From positions 1,054,001 through 1,118,000 of the forward strand of contig JAGYJM010000002.1 of assembly GCA_018402085.1 (NCBI GenBank): a stretch of 64,000 nt of DNA, in the 5' to 3' direction. Below are positions 22,777-32,376 of this stretch, piece by piece. A program made the translations under genes and the position numbers. Origin of the DNA: Flavobacteriales bacterium (GTDB lineage: Bacteria; Bacteroidota; Bacteroidia; Flavobacteriales_D; Sanyastnellaceae). Position 1 is the first letter of the stretch, and every line of letters starts with the position of its first letter. The notes under the pieces were generated by a model. That model did no database searches and had not been told where the DNA came from. It was given only the letters and a program-made list of their open reading frames with translations.

Positions 22777-25302
22777 ATGAAGGTGCGTCATTTTATGAAG
22801 CAGTATGGTAAGATTGTGCTGCTTGCCGTACTCTTCTTTCAATGGGGTTGCAATCCTGCGCGTCGCATACAAGACGGAGAATCTCTCCTTATGAAGCAGG
22901 AGATTCAGTATACAAATGTGCCGGAAGACTTCGGTGTAGACAACGATGCACTGACCCCCCTCTTGCGTCAACGACCAAACCGGAAAGTTCTTTTGACTCG
23001 CTTTCACCTCAGCATGTATAACCTGGTGAATCCTGAGCGAATGCGTGACGCGCAGTTGCGTAAGAAACGGCACATCGAGAAACGTATTGACCGCAAGCAA
23101 GCGAAAGGGAAATCATTCACAGAGAAAGAACTGAAGAAAATGCGCGCAGATACGACCGGTTGGCGCTATTGGCTGCGCAATACGATAGGAGAAGCACCCG
23201 TCATCTTTGATTCAAGCAAAGCAGAAAAGTCAGTTGAGCAACTAAGCATCTTGCTGCAGAAAGAGGGGTACTTCAGAAACGAGGTCAATTACGATGTGAA
23301 GTACAGCAAATCAGAAAAGAAAGTAAAGCGGCTTGTTTATGAGGTTTCTGCACAGCCCGGCTACACCATTGATTCGCTCCGGTACACCATCAACGATGAA
23401 GGCATAGCAGAACGCCAGCGCTTTATTGAATCAACATCCTCAGTTGCGGCAGGAGACCGTTTCAGCGTGGATGCGCTCGATGATGAACGTGAACGAATTG
23501 CCAATTACCTCAATAACAGAGGGTATTACACCTTTACGAAAGATTTCATCACCTTTAACGCTGACAGCAGTCTCGGAGACCGAAAGGTTGCGGTTGAAAT
23601 GTTCATTCGCCGAACACAACAAGTGATTCAAGGTTCCGATTCGCTTGCTCTGCGTGACCACAAGCGCTACTTCATTGGCGAGATAGCTATCCATACCAAT
23701 TATGATCCCTTAGACCGTGATTATGCGCCCACAGATACCCTGAAGGTAGATGGCGTAGCCCTGCTTTACCGCGGGGAGTTGACCATCAAGCCGGAACTCC
23801 TCCGGTTTCTGCTTGAATTTAACAGAGGAGACCTCTATCAGCGCGAACGGGTTGATAAAACCTACCGCAGACTGATCAGCCTTCCGATCATACGGTCTTG
23901 CAACATCAAGATGAAGGAGGCCGGAGCTGAAAACCTGAACATCCTGAATTGCGAGATTTTTCTGACTCAAATGAAGCGCCAGACCCTTGGTGCGGAGACA
24001 GGGGTTACACATCGCGACGGGCTATTTGGTCTCTCTGGCAGCGTCAGTTTCGGAAACCGAAACCTGTTCCGCGGTGCTGAAACTGCTCAGTTCAGCATCT
24101 CAGGAGCTGTAGAAGCGCAGCAGCCTCTGACCCTAACAGAAGACGAAGAGATCACCGGTGCCGACGTAGCAGATAACATCCGCTTTAATACCTTCGAGAT
24201 CGGACCGCAATTAAGGCTCAACTTCCCGAGTTTCTTTCCGATGAGAATGAATGCGTTCAGAAGGTCGAATTCACCGAATACAACGCTTTCTGCAGCATTC
24301 AACTATCAGAATCGTCCTGACTACGAACGGCAGCTGTATCAATTTCGGTATGGTATCACTTTCACTGAGAATGTAGATAAAGGCTCGCGTATTTTCTGGG
24401 ATATCTGGGAGTTGAGTACGATTAAAATTACCAAGTCACAAGCTTTCGACGATTTACTGAACTCACTCAATGACGAATTCTTGCGTACCAGTTATCAGGA
24501 TCACCTCATTTCATCCGGGCGAGTTTCATGGCAACTGAATAAGCAGCGCACACCATTGCAAAAGCGATATTTTTACAATCAGGTAACGCTTGAAGGAGCC
24601 GGAAATCTGCCACGAATGGGTTTTGAACTCTCTTCTCGTGAGCCGGATGAGACAGGCAGCTACCAGGTAGCGGGTATTCGATTTGCGCAATACGTGAAGG
24701 TTGAAAATGATTTTCGGTACTATCGTCGTGTTGATCAGCGCAATAGCGTAGCCTTGCGGTTTCATATAGGCGTGGGGCGGCCCGGGGCAAACCTATCGGT
24801 ACTGCCTTTTGAGAAGAGCTTTTTCGGGGGAGGCTCGAACGGTATTCGATCGTGGGAACCAAGAACCCTCGGACCCGGTAGTTTCCGGGATACCACCGCG
24901 TTGGTGACCTTCAACAACATTGGCGAAGTGCTTATTGAAAGCAGTTTGGAGTATCGCTTTGATTTGACAGAAACCCTGGAGGGAGCGTTTTTTCTAGACG
25001 TGGGTAATATCTGGCTCATTGATGAGCAGGAGAACCGTCCGGGTAGCGAGTTGAAGGCTGACAGGTTTCTAAGTGAACTTGCCTGGGGTGGCGGACTTGG
25101 TCTGCGGTTTGATTTTGATTTCTTTCTTATGCGCTTCGATCTCGGGTTTCAATTGAAAGATCCGGCTAAGATACCCGGAGAACGTTGGTTCTTTGAGCCG
25201 AAAGATGAATACGCGGCCTTTGTCAACAGGTTGCGGCCGGACCAACCTTACAATTATTTCCCGCAAATGAATTTCAACCTCGGGATAGGTTACCCCTTTT
25301 GA
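22777..25302 (+). CDS. tamL: TamL-like OMP85 family lipoprotein (BamA/TamA homologue)
   Basis: An 841-residue outer-membrane beta-barrel of the OMP85 superfamily. The N-terminus is a lipoprotein signal, FFQWGC, so the protein is anchored by lipid, as in the Bacteroidota TamL variant of TamA that helps outer-membrane homeostasis. Three POTRA-like domains follow (about residues 25-400), e.g. the region with GYTIDSLRYT, and the C-terminal 16-strand barrel (about 420-841) ends in FNLGIGYPF with terminal Phe. Start: ATG at 22777, or 22795, which still leaves a full signal. No TamB gene is next to it. Confidence 0.86.
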   Translation: MKVRHFMKQYGKIVLLAVLFFQWGCNPARRIQDGESLLMKQEIQYTNVPEDFGVDNDALTPLLRQRPNRKVLLTRFHLSMYNLVNPERMRDAQLRKKRHIEKRIDRKQAKGKSFTEKELKKMRADTTGWRYWLRNTIGEAPVIFDSSKAEKSVEQLSILLQKEGYFRNEVNYDVKYSKSEKKVKRLVYEVSAQPGYTIDSLRYTINDEGIAERQRFIESTSSVAAGDRFSVDALDDERERIANYLNNRGYYTFTKDFITFNADSSLGDRKVAVEMFIRRTQQVIQGSDSLALRDHKRYFIGEIAIHTNYDPLDRDYAPTDTLKVDGVALLYRGELTIKPELLRFLLEFNRGDLYQRERVDKTYRRLISLPIIRSCNIKMKEAGAENLNILNCEIFLTQMKRQTLGAETGVTHRDGLFGLSGSVSFGNRNLFRGAETAQFSISGAVEAQQPLTLTEDEEITGADVADNIRFNTFEIGPQLRLNFPSFFPMRMNAFRRSNSPNTTLSAAFNYQNRPDYERQLYQFRYGITFTENVDKGSRIFWDIWELSTIKITKSQAFDDLLNSLNDEFLRTSYQDHLISSGRVSWQLNKQRTPLQKRYFYNQVTLEGAGNLPRMGFELSSREPDETGSYQVAGIRFAQYVKVENDFRYYRRVDQRNSVALRFHIGVGRPGANLSVLPFEKSFFGGGSNGIRSWEPRTLGPGSFRDTTALVTFNNIGEVLIESSLEYRFDLTETLEGAFFLDVGNIWLIDEQENRPGSELKADRFLSELAWGGGLGLRFDFDFFLMRFDLGFQLKDPAKIPGERWFFEPKDEYAAFVNRLRPDQPYNYFPQMNFNLGIGYPF

Positions 25303-25362
25303 CAGATTTCTTAACTGTATTTTTGACCCCATCTGATTATCTTGTCGAAAACATGAATCGAT

Positions 25363-26898
25363 ATGCACCGTAGCCAATTTCTTACCGCGTTCACCTTCTT
25401 TTTTATGCTTGCTGCTACGCTCGCAGCTCAAGTCACACCTCTGGAAATCGAATTTGAGCTTTTCGCCTCGGGATTCAATGACCCGGTAGGTCTTTATCAC
25501 TGCGGTGACGACCGACTATTTGTGCTGGAGCAAGACGACGGACACATCGAACTACTGGACGCTGATGGCAATACGCTCGGTACTTTTCTTGACGTTGGAA
25601 ACCTCATTTCAACCGGTTCAGAGCGCGGTTTGCTGGGGTTGGCATTTGCGCCGGATTATCAAAGTTCCGGCACTTTTTATATCAACTACACCAACAATGG
25701 GGGAGACACCGTCATCGCCCGCTATCAGGTGGATGGCAACGATCCGAACGTGGCGGACGCCGGAAGCGCCGAGATTATTTTGACCATCGATCAGCCTTTT
25801 GGTAATCACAATGGCGGTCATATTGCCTTTGGCGCGGATGGCTATCTCTATATTGGCATGGGCGATGGAGGAAGCGCTGGCGACCCGCTGAACCTGAGCC
25901 AGAATCCGACTTCTCTGCTGGGTAAAATGTTGCGCGTCGATGTAGATCAGGCAGAGGGCTATTCCATTCCTCCTGATAACCCTTATGTCAACGATCCGGG
26001 AATTGAGAATGAAATTTGGGCGATCGGGGTGCGTAACCCCTGGAAGTTTAGTTTCGACCGACAAACAGGAGATTTGTGGATTGGTGATGTAGGCCAGGGT
26101 GAATGGGAGGAGATCCACTTTCAGGACGCTGGGTCAGATGGTGGTGAGAACTACGGATGGCGCTGTTATGAAGGTCCGGACCCGTACAATACCAGCGGCT
26201 GTCTGCCTGAAAGCGAGTACGTCTTTCCGGTGGCCTCTATTTCTCATAACTCTCCCGATAACTGGTGTTCTGTTACGGGGGGTATTGTCTACCGAGGCTC
26301 GACATATCCTGCTATGCAGGGTAAGTATTTCTTTACTGATTACTGCGTTGGTGATTTTTACGCGCTTACTGCTGAAGGAGAAGGTAACTTCTCATCGGAT
26401 CTTCTCGTGAACAATCGGGGCTTTGGTTATGTCGCCTTCGGTGAAGATGCCGGTGGAGAACTTTATGCCGTAAGACTCAACGGAAATATAGAAAAGATCG
26501 TAGACAGTTGCGGACCTTTCAATCCGACCATTGATGCCGCTAACGGTGCTCTGGAGGCATCTTCAGGTGTGGCTTATAGCTGGTTTCTGAATGGACTTGA
26601 AGTGCAGGGCGAAACAGGAGCAAGCTTTGAACCACAAGCAAGCGGAAACGTATATGCCCTTGTCGAAAATCAAGATGGCTGTGTGCGCCAGACCAACAGT
26701 CTTGACTGGATTACTGTTAGTGGTGTACCCGGCTGTACCTATCCTTCAGCCGAAAATTACAATGTTGAAGCAGCCGTAGACGACGGCACATGCACGTTTA
26801 GTATCGACACCTGCCCGGGCGACTTTGACAATGATGCGGTGGTAGGCACGAATGATCTGCTTGGTTTTCTAACCGCTTTCGGCACAACGTGCAACTAA
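25363..26898 (+). CDS. PQQ-dependent sugar dehydrogenase-like secreted protein
   Basis: A 511-residue exported protein (signal to about residue 22, LAAQ) with a six-bladed GSDH/HHIP propeller. Family motifs: GFNDPVGL, LGLAFAPDYQ, FGNHNGGHIAFGADGYLYIGMGDG with the catalytic His region, LLGKMLRVDVD, and GVRNPWKFSFD. Such enzymes oxidise aldose sugars with PQQ, but PQQ dependence here is inferred. After the propeller comes a Cys-rich YPSAENYNVEAAVDDGTC block and a short segment GDFDNDAVVGTNDLLGFL that resembles a dockerin-type calcium loop. The convergent overlap with the next gene is 4 bases. Confidence 0.85.
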   Translation: MHRSQFLTAFTFFFMLAATLAAQVTPLEIEFELFASGFNDPVGLYHCGDDRLFVLEQDDGHIELLDADGNTLGTFLDVGNLISTGSERGLLGLAFAPDYQSSGTFYINYTNNGGDTVIARYQVDGNDPNVADAGSAEIILTIDQPFGNHNGGHIAFGADGYLYIGMGDGGSAGDPLNLSQNPTSLLGKMLRVDVDQAEGYSIPPDNPYVNDPGIENEIWAIGVRNPWKFSFDRQTGDLWIGDVGQGEWEEIHFQDAGSDGGENYGWRCYEGPDPYNTSGCLPESEYVFPVASISHNSPDNWCSVTGGIVYRGSTYPAMQGKYFFTDYCVGDFYALTAEGEGNFSSDLLVNNRGFGYVAFGEDAGGELYAVRLNGNIEKIVDSCGPFNPTIDAANGALEASSGVAYSWFLNGLEVQGETGASFEPQASGNVYALVENQDGCVRQTNSLDWITVSGVPGCTYPSAENYNVEAAVDDGTCTFSIDTCPGDFDNDAVVGTNDLLGFLTAFGTTCN

Positions 26899-28040
26899 AG
26901 TGGCGGCATGAGGTCATTCAGCATGGTTTCAATACGCGCTATCACAGCATTTTTGGCGAACCTTTTCAGCGCGCTATTGCGCGCTGTTCTCCCCAGACGT
27001 TCACGCAGTTCAATTGACTGCAAGAGCGGTTCAACGGCTTGGGTAAAGGCTTTCTGATCTCCCGGTGGATACAGCACTCCCACATCTCCGTGTTCAAGCA
27101 GCTCGGGCGTACCACTGCTTTGGGTGCCAATGATAGCCTTGCCGCTGATCATTGCTTCAATGGTGACCATTCCGAAAGTCTCCCCTGACGAGGTCATCGC
27201 AAATACATCCAGACAGGCATAGGCACGGGCTACATCTCTGGTGAAGGGCAAGAAGTGCACATATCTCTCGACGTCAAGTTGGCGTGAGCGATCATGCAGT
27301 GCGTCGAGGTATGCGGTTCCTTCATTCCGGGTTGGTTCACCGATAATCACTACGTGAACATTTCCTGCGCTTTTGCGCAGTGCAGGTAACGACTCAACAA
27401 GGATCATTTGTCCTTTCAATGGGTCTATTCGCCCAATATTTCCCAGTAAAAGCCCCTCCTGAGGGAGACCAAACGACTGGCGTGCTTCAGCAGGAGAGTG
27501 TCGAACAATGAAGTTCTCTGGTTCAACGGCAAGCGGAATAACAGCGATGCGGTCTTTGGGGTAGCGTGTCAACTGCACTACCTGATTGGCGAGAAACTGC
27601 AGCGGGGCAATCCAGCGGTCGATTTGCCGAAAACGCAGGGTGTGGATCAGATCACGTTTAGGCACACCCAATTGCATTGCCTGCTGATACACGATGCGGA
27701 TATCCCGTTTTGAAAACTGTTTTGCCCATCCGCAGATGCTCATGTCGCGGGTATCGCGAATCCAGACGATGTCTGTTTTCAGCTCATCAAAAAGTCTGGC
27801 CAGACTTCTGGCTTTTCCGATATCGGCATATTTTCGATGACGAAGTATTGAGCGCCGCTCCATATCTATACCGGCTGATGCATCCCACAGTGGAGTGCCT
27901 TCAACGGCGAGAAGCGTAACTTTATGTCCAACTTCGCTCAGGTAGCCCGCAAAACGCAATACGTTCATCTCCAGTCCGCCCCAAGAAGACGAACTGCATA
28001 GAAAAGCAAGTCTGAGACAGCCTGCTTTACCTTCTGCCAT
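26895..28040 (-). CDS. Glycosyltransferase family 4 protein
   Basis: A 381-residue GT-B glycosyltransferase. The N-terminal domain opens CSSSSWGGLEMNVLR (donor/acceptor loop), and the C-terminal domain has GNIGRIDPLKGQ and SSGETFGMVTIEAMISG, which carries the E-x7-E type catalytic/ribose site, followed by GTPELL. It probably builds a surface glycan. It is last in a likely operon: its ATG overlaps the lipoprotein stop by one base (TAATG), and its stop overlaps the convergent sugar dehydrogenase stop. One atypical hairpin copy lies at 27365. Confidence 0.88.
   Translation of the reverse strand: MAEGKAGCLRLAFLCSSSSWGGLEMNVLRFAGYLSEVGHKVTLLAVEGTPLWDASAGIDMERRSILRHRKYADIGKARSLARLFDELKTDIVWIRDTRDMSICGWAKQFSKRDIRIVYQQAMQLGVPKRDLIHTLRFRQIDRWIAPLQFLANQVVQLTRYPKDRIAVIPLAVEPENFIVRHSPAEARQSFGLPQEGLLLGNIGRIDPLKGQMILVESLPALRKSAGNVHVVIIGEPTRNEGTAYLDALHDRSRQLDVERYVHFLPFTRDVARAYACLDVFAMTSSGETFGMVTIEAMISGKAIIGTQSSGTPELLEHGDVGVLYPPGDQKAFTQAVEPLLQSIELRERLGRTARNSALKRFAKNAVIARIETMLNDLMPPL
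27365..27380 (-). repeat. Hairpin related to the GATG-tailed family, copy inside the GT4 gene
   Basis: Stem CTGCGC / GCGCAG with a four-base loop, AAAA on the minus strand. The tail is GAAATG instead of GATG. Confidence 0.4.
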
Positions 28041-28663
28041 TACTTGCTGAGGGCTTCCTTGATTTCTTCAATCGTGCCTTTGTCCCAACTCACCAGCCTC
28101 ACGCCCTCCTGATTCAGGCGTTCCTTATCGCGAAAAACATTGAGTGCATTACCATTCACGAGCACAGTGAGCTCGCTATCAGGCCAGCGTGAACGCAATA
28201 GCTTGAGCTTCGTGGCTGTAGCGGAATCAAAGGGTACGAATAATTCGAAACCAGCGTCTGTTTCTTCAAGGGTGATGGGTTTTTTCGCGGTGCGAATAGG
28301 AAACCCTTCTACACGGTGGTAGACAATCCATGAATTTTCAGGATTGATGGTGTCGTTGAAGGTTCTCAGGCGGTTCGTCAGGCTCTCCCATGGCTGTATA
28401 TTGGGTATCAGGTCTACACTGCGTGTAGAGCTTTTGGTGATCATGTAGATGCCATTCTCCGGCTTAACTGAGCTTGTAAATTTAAGGCTGTCAATCATCT
28501 CCTGAGAGTAGGTCGTTTGTCCGTCGGTGAGTACTTCCGGCGCCTCTTTCCCGATGTTCGTTTCGGCTTCACCGGTATCACCTTTTTCGTTGTTTCCGCA
28601 AGAAAACATCAGCGCCGTTCCGGCGGTGAAAAATAAGACTGAAGCAATGGTTTGGATGTTCAT
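28040..28663 (-). CDS. Lipoprotein of unknown function
   Basis: A 207-residue lipoprotein with signal and lipobox FSCG (Cys22). The mature region begins with a Gly/Glu-rich linker (about 22-45). The rest is mixed alpha-beta and has no motif I recognise; around residues 120-165 is a strand-rich stretch (WIVYHRVEGFP). It is coupled by ATGA to the SDR gene and by TAATG to the glycosyltransferase gene, so the three genes form one operon. Confidence 0.6.
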   Translation of the reverse strand: MNIQTIASVLFFTAGTALMFSCGNNEKGDTGEAETNIGKEAPEVLTDGQTTYSQEMIDSLKFTSSVKPENGIYMITKSSTRSVDLIPNIQPWESLTNRLRTFNDTINPENSWIVYHRVEGFPIRTAKKPITLEETDAGFELFVPFDSATATKLKLLRSRWPDSELTVLVNGNALNVFRDKERLNQEGVRLVSWDKGTIEEIKEALSK

Positions 28664-29370
28664 TTGGTTTTATTTGGTCGAATGATGATTTCGCTGATCA
28701 CTGCACTACCGGGAGCATTGATGCAATGCGCAATCTGGTCAGCGATGATTTCAGGACTAAGTCCGTCAGCGAAGTATGGTTTATAATCTTGTAGCAGTTT
28801 ATCATTGGTCGTCTGGTCGATGAATTCGGTGTTGACGGCCCCCGGACTGATGGTTGTTACGCGAATTTCGCTGCCAAGTTCCAGACGGAGTGATTCTGAA
28901 ATAGCGAGTACTGCATGCTTGGTGGCGCAATAAACACCTGAATTTGGAAAAACATGGTGTGAAGCCACAGATCCGAGGTTGATCACGAGCCCGTTTTGAG
29001 CTCGTAGCTCAGGCAGACAGGCGTGTACGCAAGATAGCAAGCCTTTGACATTGACATCAAACATGTAATGCCAGTCTTCAAGTTTTCCTTCAGCGACGGG
29101 ATCAAAGAGGCCCAGACCGGCGTTGTTGATCAACACGTCAATGCCCCCCATTTTTGCTTTGGCTTCATTGACCATGGCCTTTACATCGTCAACCTTGGTA
29201 ACATCTGCTTTGAAGGCAAATACCTGGTCAGGATATTCAGTTGCCAGCGCCTCAAGTTGCTGCATACGTCGCGCGGCGAGCAAGAGGGTATGCCCTTGGT
29301 CGGCAAGCTTAAAAGCTGTTGCGAGACCAATTCCACTGCTCGCACCGGTGAGGATGATTCGTTTTGACAT
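28660..29370 (-). CDS. SDR family NAD(P)-dependent oxidoreductase
   Basis: A classical short-chain dehydrogenase of 236 residues. Cofactor motif TGASSGIG at 8-15, AARR at 32-35 (basic residues after strand 2 suggest NADPH), NNAG at 82-85, Ser in GSVASHH, and catalytic Tyr147 and Lys151 (YCATK). It resembles YdfG/serine-type dehydrogenases of small hydroxy acids, but the substrate is open. A TATCTTTG box lies just upstream, and the gene opens a three-gene operon with ATGA coupling. Confidence 0.92.
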   Translation of the reverse strand: MSKRIILTGASSGIGLATAFKLADQGHTLLLAARRMQQLEALATEYPDQVFAFKADVTKVDDVKAMVNEAKAKMGGIDVLINNAGLGLFDPVAEGKLEDWHYMFDVNVKGLLSCVHACLPELRAQNGLVINLGSVASHHVFPNSGVYCATKHAVLAISESLRLELGSEIRVTTISPGAVNTEFIDQTTNDKLLQDYKPYFADGLSPEIIADQIAHCINAPGSAVISEIIIRPNKTK

Positions 29371-29375
29371 AGCCG

Positions 29376-29383
29376 CAAAGATA
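29376..29383 (-). promoter_or_regulatory. TAnnTTTG -7 box for the SDR operon
   Basis: Minus-strand TATCTTTG about 6 bases before the SDR ATG. A short leader of this kind recurs at other genes in the window. Confidence 0.5.
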
Positions 29384-29418
29384 GTACCATCCGTGTAGTT
29401 GCGGCAGGCTTCTGCTTT

Positions 29419-30435
29419 TCATTTTCGACGGTATGCCTTTCGCAGTACTTCTTCAGCCGGCTTGTTTTGCGGTGTGAAGCGGTTATTATTTGCGCCACCT
29501 GAGCGTCTGTGATCCGGGAACCATTTCCATGCAAAGCCCCCGGCATACCAGTTGGTGCTTGCCATCGCTTCAAAAAATGCCTCATAGGCATTGGCTTGCG
29601 CTTCCATATTGGCGTTCATGTCGCCTCCGCTGTAATCCCACGGTTTATGCGCACAATGGTCAACACTTCGGTAGCCCCATTCTGTGAAAACAACAGGTTT
29701 ACCGGTTGCTTCAGCCATTGCCTTGAGTGATTCGAGGTGATTTTTCCAACCGCGCAAAAGCGCGGGATGCGACGGTGTACGGGCATCGTTCAGAGGAAAG
29801 TAGGCGTCTACCCCGATGTAGTCAAGTTCGTTCCAGAAGCTCACTTTCGGATAGTGGTCCCAGTTGGCGGCATAGGTCAGTGCACCGGAGAAAACCTTTC
29901 GTACGTCCTGAATCAGTGCACTCCAGAAGGCAGGACGTTCATCTACGAAAGCATTTAACTCCGTTCCGATGCAAAAAACCTGAACTCCCAGAGAGTCAGA
30001 CAGGGCTGCATAATCAAGGATGAACACCCGGTATGCAGACTCAAACTGTTGCCAGTCTTCTTCGGTATTGAGTCGATGATCGCCGGTGAAACTGCCCCAA
30101 TCGAGCCATAGCTGGGGCTTCATCATGACCATTAAACCTTCTTTCAGCGCAGTAGAAGCTGTGATTGCCGCACCCTCGCGACTTTCACCCCACCATTGCC
30201 ATTCGAGTTCGCGATATGCCAGCTCCGGAGAACCAATACTTCCGTAACCGAAAGGCATCACGGCCACGGCATTCGCACCGACTTCTTTAACGGGTTGAAA
30301 ATCGGAGTTACTCACTTCCCGGGGTGTTCCTACGAACGATAACCCTTTGAAGTGCATCGGTGTGTGGACGATCGATTGCTGGCATCCTGCCGTCAGGCAG
30401 AAAAGAAAAAGAAATAGAATAAAAAGAGACCTCAT
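29419..30435 (-). CDS. GH113-like glycoside hydrolase lipoprotein (candidate beta-mannanase)
   Basis: A 338-residue lipoprotein (lipobox TAGC, Cys18) with a TIM barrel. The order KGLSFVG, NAVAVMPFGYG, VMMKPQLWLDWG, CIGTELNAF and FTEWGYRS matches GH113, where the two glutamates are the acid/base and the nucleophile; here they are Glu159 and Glu252. The end GFAWKWFPDH fits the last strand. Likely a surface endo-beta-mannanase, but I cannot confirm the substrate. It follows a serine hydrolase gene with ATGA overlap. A GATG-tailed hairpin at 29750 lies in antisense. Confidence 0.75.
   Translation of the reverse strand: MRSLFILFLFLFCLTAGCQQSIVHTPMHFKGLSFVGTPREVSNSDFQPVKEVGANAVAVMPFGYGSIGSPELAYRELEWQWWGESREGAAITASTALKEGLMVMMKPQLWLDWGSFTGDHRLNTEEDWQQFESAYRVFILDYAALSDSLGVQVFCIGTELNAFVDERPAFWSALIQDVRKVFSGALTYAANWDHYPKVSFWNELDYIGVDAYFPLNDARTPSHPALLRGWKNHLESLKAMAEATGKPVVFTEWGYRSVDHCAHKPWDYSGGDMNANMEAQANAYEAFFEAMASTNWYAGGFAWKWFPDHRRSGGANNNRFTPQNKPAEEVLRKAYRRK
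29750..29777 (+). repeat. GATG-tailed hairpin, copy inside the GH113-like gene
   Basis: Stem CCGCGC / GCGCGG, loop AAAA, tail GATGCGACGGTG. Its last 15 bases are identical to those of the copy at 41082. Confidence 0.75.
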
Positions 30436-31937
30436 TTGATGATAAGACGCTGAGCTGATTGCAAATCGTTAGCGTCGGGAGCAATCAGGTAGGTTCCTAC
30501 AGCCAACTCAGGCAGAATGGCGAATTGATCGCGTACCTCGATCTCCTCAATGAGCACACCTTGCAGGTTGAACAGCATCAATCGATCTGTTTCAAGTCCC
30601 ACGGTTACCTGCTCACCGCCCCGTGCCGGATTAGGATAAATCAAAGCGTGTCGGAGATCAGCAGTATCATCCACGTTAGTAAGACACGATGGCAGTACAG
30701 ATTGCTCCCAGAAGGAGAAGACTTCTTCTTCAACGCTGTACCATGAAGAGATGTCACCAAAAGCATAGCCGTTGAATGCACCGTTGGTCATAAAAATAAT
30801 ACCAGTGCCGTAGATATCCATTCCCGCAGGACTAAAGAACCAGTCGCTGATCAAGCCATAGGCCTCACCGGGGTGTCCTATCAAGTCTTCTGAACCTAGG
30901 TTGGGCAGGATGATATCACCGGTATCGGTAATACGCTGAAGCCCCATGGTCCACGAATTGAAGAGATTGAAATAGTCGTCTCCGTTGCTTCCGTTGTCAG
31001 TCCATTGCGTTTGATGCATCTCTTCCATGATTTCTGCACTGATCAATTGTTGTGCGGTCAACGCGTCATAGCCCGAGTTCACATGCAATTGCATTAGCCG
31101 ACCGAGATCGTGTACGCTGCTGCGCAACCCACCTTGAGGAGCGAAACGCAGACCGTTACCACCCGGTGTGTAATCTTCCAGGGACGGGCCAACGGGCGCT
31201 ACCCCTTGATAGTTATCCACCTGCGGAGTCCACCCACCCTGATTGCGGTAGAGTACGGCGAGGTTATCGATGTTGTCAATGTGGCCGACATTGTACGTGC
31301 ATGCAAGTCCCATCGGCTCAAAAAGCAGGTCCTCCATCAACAGGTCAAAACGCTGTCCGGATGCCGCTTCCATAATGGTAGCGAGCACACCATAGTTGAG
31401 GTTGCTGTAGGTGAACCATGTACCCGGTTGTTCGGTGCGCCAAACATTCGATGTAAAGTAAGCACCGTCAGGGTCAAGTAGTTGCTCAATATGCGGAAGA
31501 TCAGTATCACTCGCATAAGTGGCATTCAGAAAATCATAGTAGCCGTCACCATCCTGGATACTGCCTTGATGGCTGAGAAGCATACGCACCGTGACGACAT
31601 CGTCCGGATAGAGCGGGTTGCGCGCAGTGAAGCCAAGGTAGTCACTGATATCTGCGTCGAGATCAAGAAGCCCCTGGTCAACAAGTGCCATCGCTCCTGT
31701 CGCCGTAATGGCTTTGCTGATCGAGGCAATGCGGTACATGGTACTGTCATCTACCGCTAGATCGCGTGTATAGTCTTTCGTGCCATAGTTGTATATGTTG
31801 TCGATTTCGCCACCGCACATAAACAAGACCGACATTCCCATGAGTTCGTTGTTGTCAAAGACTTCTTGCAAGTCAAGATCTTGCGCCGAAACGGTAATGG
31901 TGAGCAACGACAGAAGGAAGAGTAGCAGCTTTATCAT
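30432..31937 (-). CDS. Serine hydrolase (beta-lactamase family) with C-terminal T9SS sorting domain
   Basis: A 501-residue secreted protein of the class C beta-lactamase/esterase fold. Signal peptide to residue 19 (VSAQ). Catalytic SxxK is Ser72-x-x-Lys75 (SISK), the Tyr motif is YSN at 177-179, and a late HPGEAYG takes the place of the KTG box. The last about 80 residues (LIYPNPARGGEQV ... GTYLIAPD) look like a type A T9SS sorting domain, so the enzyme is probably surface-bound or released. The natural substrate is probably an ester or D-amino peptide rather than an antibiotic. The GH113-like gene follows in the same operon. Confidence 0.87.
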   Translation of the reverse strand: MIKLLLFLLSLLTITVSAQDLDLQEVFDNNELMGMSVLFMCGGEIDNIYNYGTKDYTRDLAVDDSTMYRIASISKAITATGAMALVDQGLLDLDADISDYLGFTARNPLYPDDVVTVRMLLSHQGSIQDGDGYYDFLNATYASDTDLPHIEQLLDPDGAYFTSNVWRTEQPGTWFTYSNLNYGVLATIMEAASGQRFDLLMEDLLFEPMGLACTYNVGHIDNIDNLAVLYRNQGGWTPQVDNYQGVAPVGPSLEDYTPGGNGLRFAPQGGLRSSVHDLGRLMQLHVNSGYDALTAQQLISAEIMEEMHQTQWTDNGSNGDDYFNLFNSWTMGLQRITDTGDIILPNLGSEDLIGHPGEAYGLISDWFFSPAGMDIYGTGIIFMTNGAFNGYAFGDISSWYSVEEEVFSFWEQSVLPSCLTNVDDTADLRHALIYPNPARGGEQVTVGLETDRLMLFNLQGVLIEEIEVRDQFAILPELAVGTYLIAPDANDLQSAQRLIIK

Positions 31938-31938
31938 T

Positions 31939-32325
31939 TTAATTCAATTTCCAGGGTACCTCAAGTAGAAAGCGTGGAATTTCTACGTAAAAGTACTCCT
32001 GTTGATTGATTTTCTCCATCATGTACTGTCCGCGCATCGAGCCTATGGATGAATGCAATTGGCAGCCTGACTGGTAGACATATGATTGGCCGGGCCGAAG
32101 AACGGGGGTATTGCCGACCACTCCTGGACCCTCAACCTGCTGCAGTTCGTGCTTACTATCGAAGATAATCCAGTGGCGACGGAGGAGCTGCACCGTACCA
32201 TGGCTCTCATTATGAATGCGGATGCGGTAAGAAAACATGAATTGGTTGTTTTCCGGATCTGAGTGCACAGCTTCATAGTTGCTGATCACTTCCACTCGGA
32301 TTCCTTCGGTTATGGCAGTTTGCAT
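31939..32325 (-). CDS. apaG: ApaG protein
   Basis: A 128-residue fibronectin-III-like protein. Starting at the ATG at 32325 gives MQTAITEGIRVEV, the typical ApaG beginning. Conserved stretches: FMFSYRIRIHNES, LLRRHWII, VEGPGVVGNTPVLRPG and SMRGQYMM. In enterobacteria the family is tied to cobalt/magnesium homeostasis and Ap4A; in Bacteroidota its task is not clear. It sits just upstream of the serine hydrolase gene, one base apart. Confidence 0.93.
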   Translation of the reverse strand: MQTAITEGIRVEVISNYEAVHSDPENNQFMFSYRIRIHNESHGTVQLLRRHWIIFDSKHELQQVEGPGVVGNTPVLRPGQSYVYQSGCQLHSSIGSMRGQYMMEKINQQEYFYVEIPRFLLEVPWKLN

Positions 32326-32376
32326 AGGCGTATCATGACGTTCACATCCGGACAAGATAGTAAATGATCGTTTTGG

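Noticed and set aside
22729-23100. Upstream extension of the TrmH frame
   Set aside because: It overlaps the tamL coding region on the other strand; the ATG at 22728 matches the family start.
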